Source: Granulosicoccus sp045110515
GTDB lineage: Bacteria; Pseudomonadota; Gammaproteobacteria; Granulosicoccales; Granulosicoccaceae
DNA length: 64,000 bases
Assembly (NCBI GenBank): GCA_045110515.1
Contig: JBGCGD010000061.1
Coordinates: forward strand, 34,248-98,247
Reading direction: 5' to 3'
Shown here: positions 61,927 through 64,000 of the stretch, one piece after another
How positions within the stretch are numbered: position 1 is the stretch's first letter
Layout: each line of letters begins with the position of its first letter
Notes under the pieces: model-generated
Databases searched by the model: none
What the model was told of the DNA's origin: nothing
Seen by the model: the letters and a program-made list of their open reading frames with translations, nothing else
Translations under genes and position numbers: made by a program

Positions 61927-62532
61927 ATGCAGGACCTTACTAAACGGCAGCAGGAAATTCTGCGCATGATCCAATCACATATCGACCGTACTGGCTTCCC
62001 CCCTACCCGTACCGATATCTGTGAACATTTTGGCTTTCGCTCACCCACCGCTGCAGACGATCACCTGCGGGCGCTGGAACGCAAAGGCGCAATACAACTC
62101 ATTCCCGGTACATCTCGTGGCATCCGCGTTGTCACTGAGTTTGAGGAAGATGGTATTCCTTTAGTCGGCAAAGTAGCCGCGGGCGAACCCATCATGTCTG
62201 ACTCCAACGTAGAAGAATATCTACCTGTCGACCCTGATCTCTTCTATCCCCATGCCGACTACCTACTGAGAGTCAACGGAACCAGTATGCAGGACATCGG
62301 TATTCTCAACGGCGACCTACTCGCCGTTCATGCCACCGAGCATGTCGAGAATAACCAGATAGTCGTGGCACGAGTGAATGATGAGGTCACTGTTAAACGT
62401 TTCAGACGTCGCGGCAACATTGTGACACTACTACCAGAGAACGATGAGTTCGAACCTATCCGTGTCGACCTTCGCCAAGATGAATTTCACATAGAAGGCG
62501 TTTATGTTGGCGTCTTACGTCGAGACTCTTAA
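61927..62532 (+). CDS. lexA: SOS repressor LexA
   Basis: 201 residues from the ATG at 61927, with AAGGG nine bases upstream; the ATG at 61918 lies next to that site and is less likely. The winged-helix DNA-binding domain is LTKRQQEILRMIQSHIDRTGFPPTRTDI (residues 4-31). The self-cleavage site is Ala85-Gly86 in KVAAGEP. The catalytic dyad is Ser120 (NGTSM) and Lys157, offset by one from E. coli. Cleavage during DNA damage, stimulated by RecA, derepresses the SOS genes, including the downstream imuA-imuB. Confidence 0.96.
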   Translation: MQDLTKRQQEILRMIQSHIDRTGFPPTRTDICEHFGFRSPTAADDHLRALERKGAIQLIPGTSRGIRVVTEFEEDGIPLVGKVAAGEPIMSDSNVEEYLPVDPDLFYPHADYLLRVNGTSMQDIGILNGDLLAVHATEHVENNQIVVARVNDEVTVKRFRRRGNIVTLLPENDEFEPIRVDLRQDEFHIEGVYVGVLRRDS

Positions 62533-62610
62533 CGTTAAGCATTTATAGTTTATCAACGCATGGTCTCTGATATAAAACCACTGGCGGTTACGCGTTGAGC
62601 CCTCCTCCTC

Positions 62611-63282
62611 ATGGATACCGCTCTTGATGCTTTATTAAGATCACAACCTGCGCTATGGCGTGGTCGTGATCGATACACCGATGAAAGTTCTATTTCAACC
62701 GGCTTTGCCTCTTTAGACAACGCACTGCCTGCACGCGGTTGGTGTATCGGTGGTGTTACTGAAATTCTATCCAGTCAGCAAGGCATTGGCGAAGTCAGCT
62801 TATTGTTACCTGCTTTAAGTCAAATCACTCAAACGGGGCAATGGGCTGCCTTTATCAATCCGCCCTATCTGCCATACGCACCTGCATTAAGCAATGCAGG
62901 CATTCGTCTCGATCGACTTCTCATTATTGACACCAAAGAAGATTCAGACACGTTGTGGGCCACAGAACAAGTACTACGTGCAGGGTTGTTTTCCAGTGTT
63001 GTCGCCTGGGTTGAACGCAGCAGCGCACAAAAACAACGAAGACTTCAACTTGCAGCTGAAACCGGGAAAACCTGGGCAACTGTATACCGCCCGCAACGCG
63101 ATGCAAACGAACACTCACCGGTTACTGCTCGCCTACAAGCAGACATCATAGACTCACAGCTAGCGCTGACATTAATCAAAGTTCGTGGCGGCCGCGAGCA
63201 AACTGTCATCATAGACCCTGCAGAGTTTGATGATTCACAAGGCGTTGAATGGCCAATACCTGCGGGCACGGTTAACCTCTAA
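62611..63282 (+). CDS. imuA: Translesion synthesis-associated protein ImuA
   Basis: 223 residues. A RecA-superfamily-like protein: ISTGFASLDNALPARGWCIGGVTEILSSQQGIGEVSLLL corresponds to the RecA Walker A region but with the P-loop degenerate (SSQQGIGEVS instead of GxxxxGK[TS]). It lies 78 bases after lexA and its stop overlaps the imuB start (TAATG). ImuA is an accessory factor for the ImuB-DnaE2 mutasome. The lexA-imuA-imuB(-dnaE2) order is known from pseudomonads and other proteobacteria. Confidence 0.9.
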   Translation: MDTALDALLRSQPALWRGRDRYTDESSISTGFASLDNALPARGWCIGGVTEILSSQQGIGEVSLLLPALSQITQTGQWAAFINPPYLPYAPALSNAGIRLDRLLIIDTKEDSDTLWATEQVLRAGLFSSVVAWVERSSAQKQRRLQLAAETGKTWATVYRPQRDANEHSPVTARLQADIIDSQLALTLIKVRGGREQTVIIDPAEFDDSQGVEWPIPAGTVNL

Positions 63283-64000
63283 TGTGGTTAGCTTTGTATT
63301 TCCCACAGTTGCCCATAGACAGGCAGGACCAACGTTCTGCAGATGAACCTCGTGCTGTCATATTGTCAGAAGGCCCTCGAAGGCGCGTCATGGCCTGTAA
63401 TTCATGCGCTGAAGCCTATGGCATTAAACCAGGGCAGGCGCTTAAAAACGCCTATGCACTTGTACCAAACTTGCTCATCAGTGACTTTGATGAATACGAG
63501 CAGGCTGCACACTTAGAACAATTGACCTTATGGGCATTACAGTTTTCATCCTGGGTATGCCCTGAAGAACCCGACATCATATTGCTGGAGGTGGCAGCAA
63601 GTTTAAAACTCTTTGATGGACTGGATGGTTTGCTACATCAAGTCAGCCTGGGAGCAAAAGAACAACATGTCAGTGTTCTCATGGGTATAGCCCCGACGCC
63701 AAAAGCTGCCGAGTTATTTGCACGCGTCGGCATGCAAGAAGCGGTTACTGATATGCCCGCGCTATTAGAAACACTGAGCCGTGTCCCTGTCAGTTTTCTA
63801 CCGTTGGATGATTTCACACTAAAGGGACTTCGGCAATCAGGTATACGGACACTGGGTGAACTACGTACTATTACACCCGCTGCCTTAACACGGCGCTTTG
63901 GCAGTCAATGTACAGAACTACTCTACAAACTGGATGGACGCCTGCCTGATCCAAAAGCGGCCTACAAGGCCGCAGAAACTTTTTCACAAGGCGTTGACTT
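63282..64000 (+). CDS. imuB: DNA polymerase Y family protein ImuB (N-terminal part, cut by window end)
   Basis: About 239 residues from the ATG at 63282 are visible and the gene runs beyond base 64000. The beginning MWLALYFPQLPIDRQD aligns with the Y-family N-terminus (PQLPI in place of the acidic DMDCFF), and the second catalytic block reads ILLEVAASLKLFDG where active polymerases have Ser-Ile-Asp-Glu. The loss of both acidic positions is characteristic of ImuB, which is thought to bind the sliding clamp and recruit DnaE2 rather than synthesise DNA. A helix-hairpin-helix region appears near LKGLRQSGIRTLGELRTI. Confidence 0.9.
   Translation, partial: MWLALYFPQLPIDRQDQRSADEPRAVILSEGPRRRVMACNSCAEAYGIKPGQALKNAYALVPNLLISDFDEYEQAAHLEQLTLWALQFSSWVCPEEPDIILLEVAASLKLFDGLDGLLHQVSLGAKEQHVSVLMGIAPTPKAAELFARVGMQEAVTDMPALLETLSRVPVSFLPLDDFTLKGLRQSGIRTLGELRTITPAALTRRFGSQCTELLYKLDGRLPDPKAAYKAAETFSQGVD

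Noticed and set aside
1..64000. CRISPR arrays, insertion sequences, integrases or prophage genes
   Set aside because: None was found; no repeat-spacer pattern, transposase or phage structural gene is visible in the window.

Overview
The window reads as chromosome of a free-living, probably marine, gammaproteobacterium. Supporting genes are cmoA/cmoB, rluB, truD, rimO, tamA/tamB, rnd, djlA, a DUF1820 protein and an lexA-imuA-imuB cassette, which as a set are typical of Gammaproteobacteria. Base composition looks balanced by eye (not computed). I cannot name a genus from the sequence. I see no phage, transposase, integrase or CRISPR array.

Layout. 1-5005: phosphate uptake operon pstS(partial)-pstC-pstA-pstB-phoU with a hairpin between pstS and pstC. 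5041-8073 (minus): two tandem secreted trypsin-like proteases with C-terminal glycine-rich sorting tails; the first continues in frame into a lipoprotein-like domain. 8380-11090: three glycosyltransferases ending in an alpha-1,2-fucosyltransferase, next to a tRNA-Ser(GGA) gene. 11282-15541: housekeeping genes (DUF1820, rluB, moaB, djlA, truD, glpE). 15754-21047: tamA-tamB outer-membrane assembly pair. 21054-27205: rnd, a class I DAHP synthase, cmoA, cmoB, an unrecognised gene and stand-alone mnmD. 27557-35236: ugd, a MATE transporter, murB, then an envelope-sugar module (initiating phosphoglycosyl transferase, SDR reductase/epimerase, WbpM/CapD-like 4,6-dehydratase). 35749-40136: membrane DnaJ-domain protein, H-NS-like protein, small membrane protein, rimO and metF.

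40245-52605 (minus): a long Tad/Flp pilus locus, read from the right: flp pilin, TadG-like, TadE-like, an unknown exported protein, a second small prepilin-like protein, cpaB, the secretin cpaC, an FHA-TadA ATPase, tadB, tadC, a lipoprotein, a DUF192 protein, a TadD-like TPR lipoprotein and a second TadE-like protein. No TadZ and no TadV prepilin peptidase are present in the window. 53398-54597 is a divergent secreted YD/RHS-like protein.

54684-58678: an FMN riboswitch followed by ribD-ribE-ribBA-ribH, a complete riboflavin route from GTP and ribulose-5-phosphate to riboflavin except for the phosphatase step. 58706-61676: a GcvA-type LysR regulator, a tandem DUF1127 protein, an AhpD-like protein and a class II aldolase. 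61869-64000: a strong promoter overlapped by a LexA box, then lexA, imuA and the start of imuB, an SOS-inducible mutagenesis cassette cut by the window end.

The most unusual items are the trypsin/lipoprotein fusion, the Tad locus composition (FHA-fused ATPase, second small prepilin, embedded DUF192 and EF-hand-like lipoprotein), the lone YD-repeat protein, the probable QuiNAc-type sugar module, and an unrecognised gene translationally coupled to mnmD.
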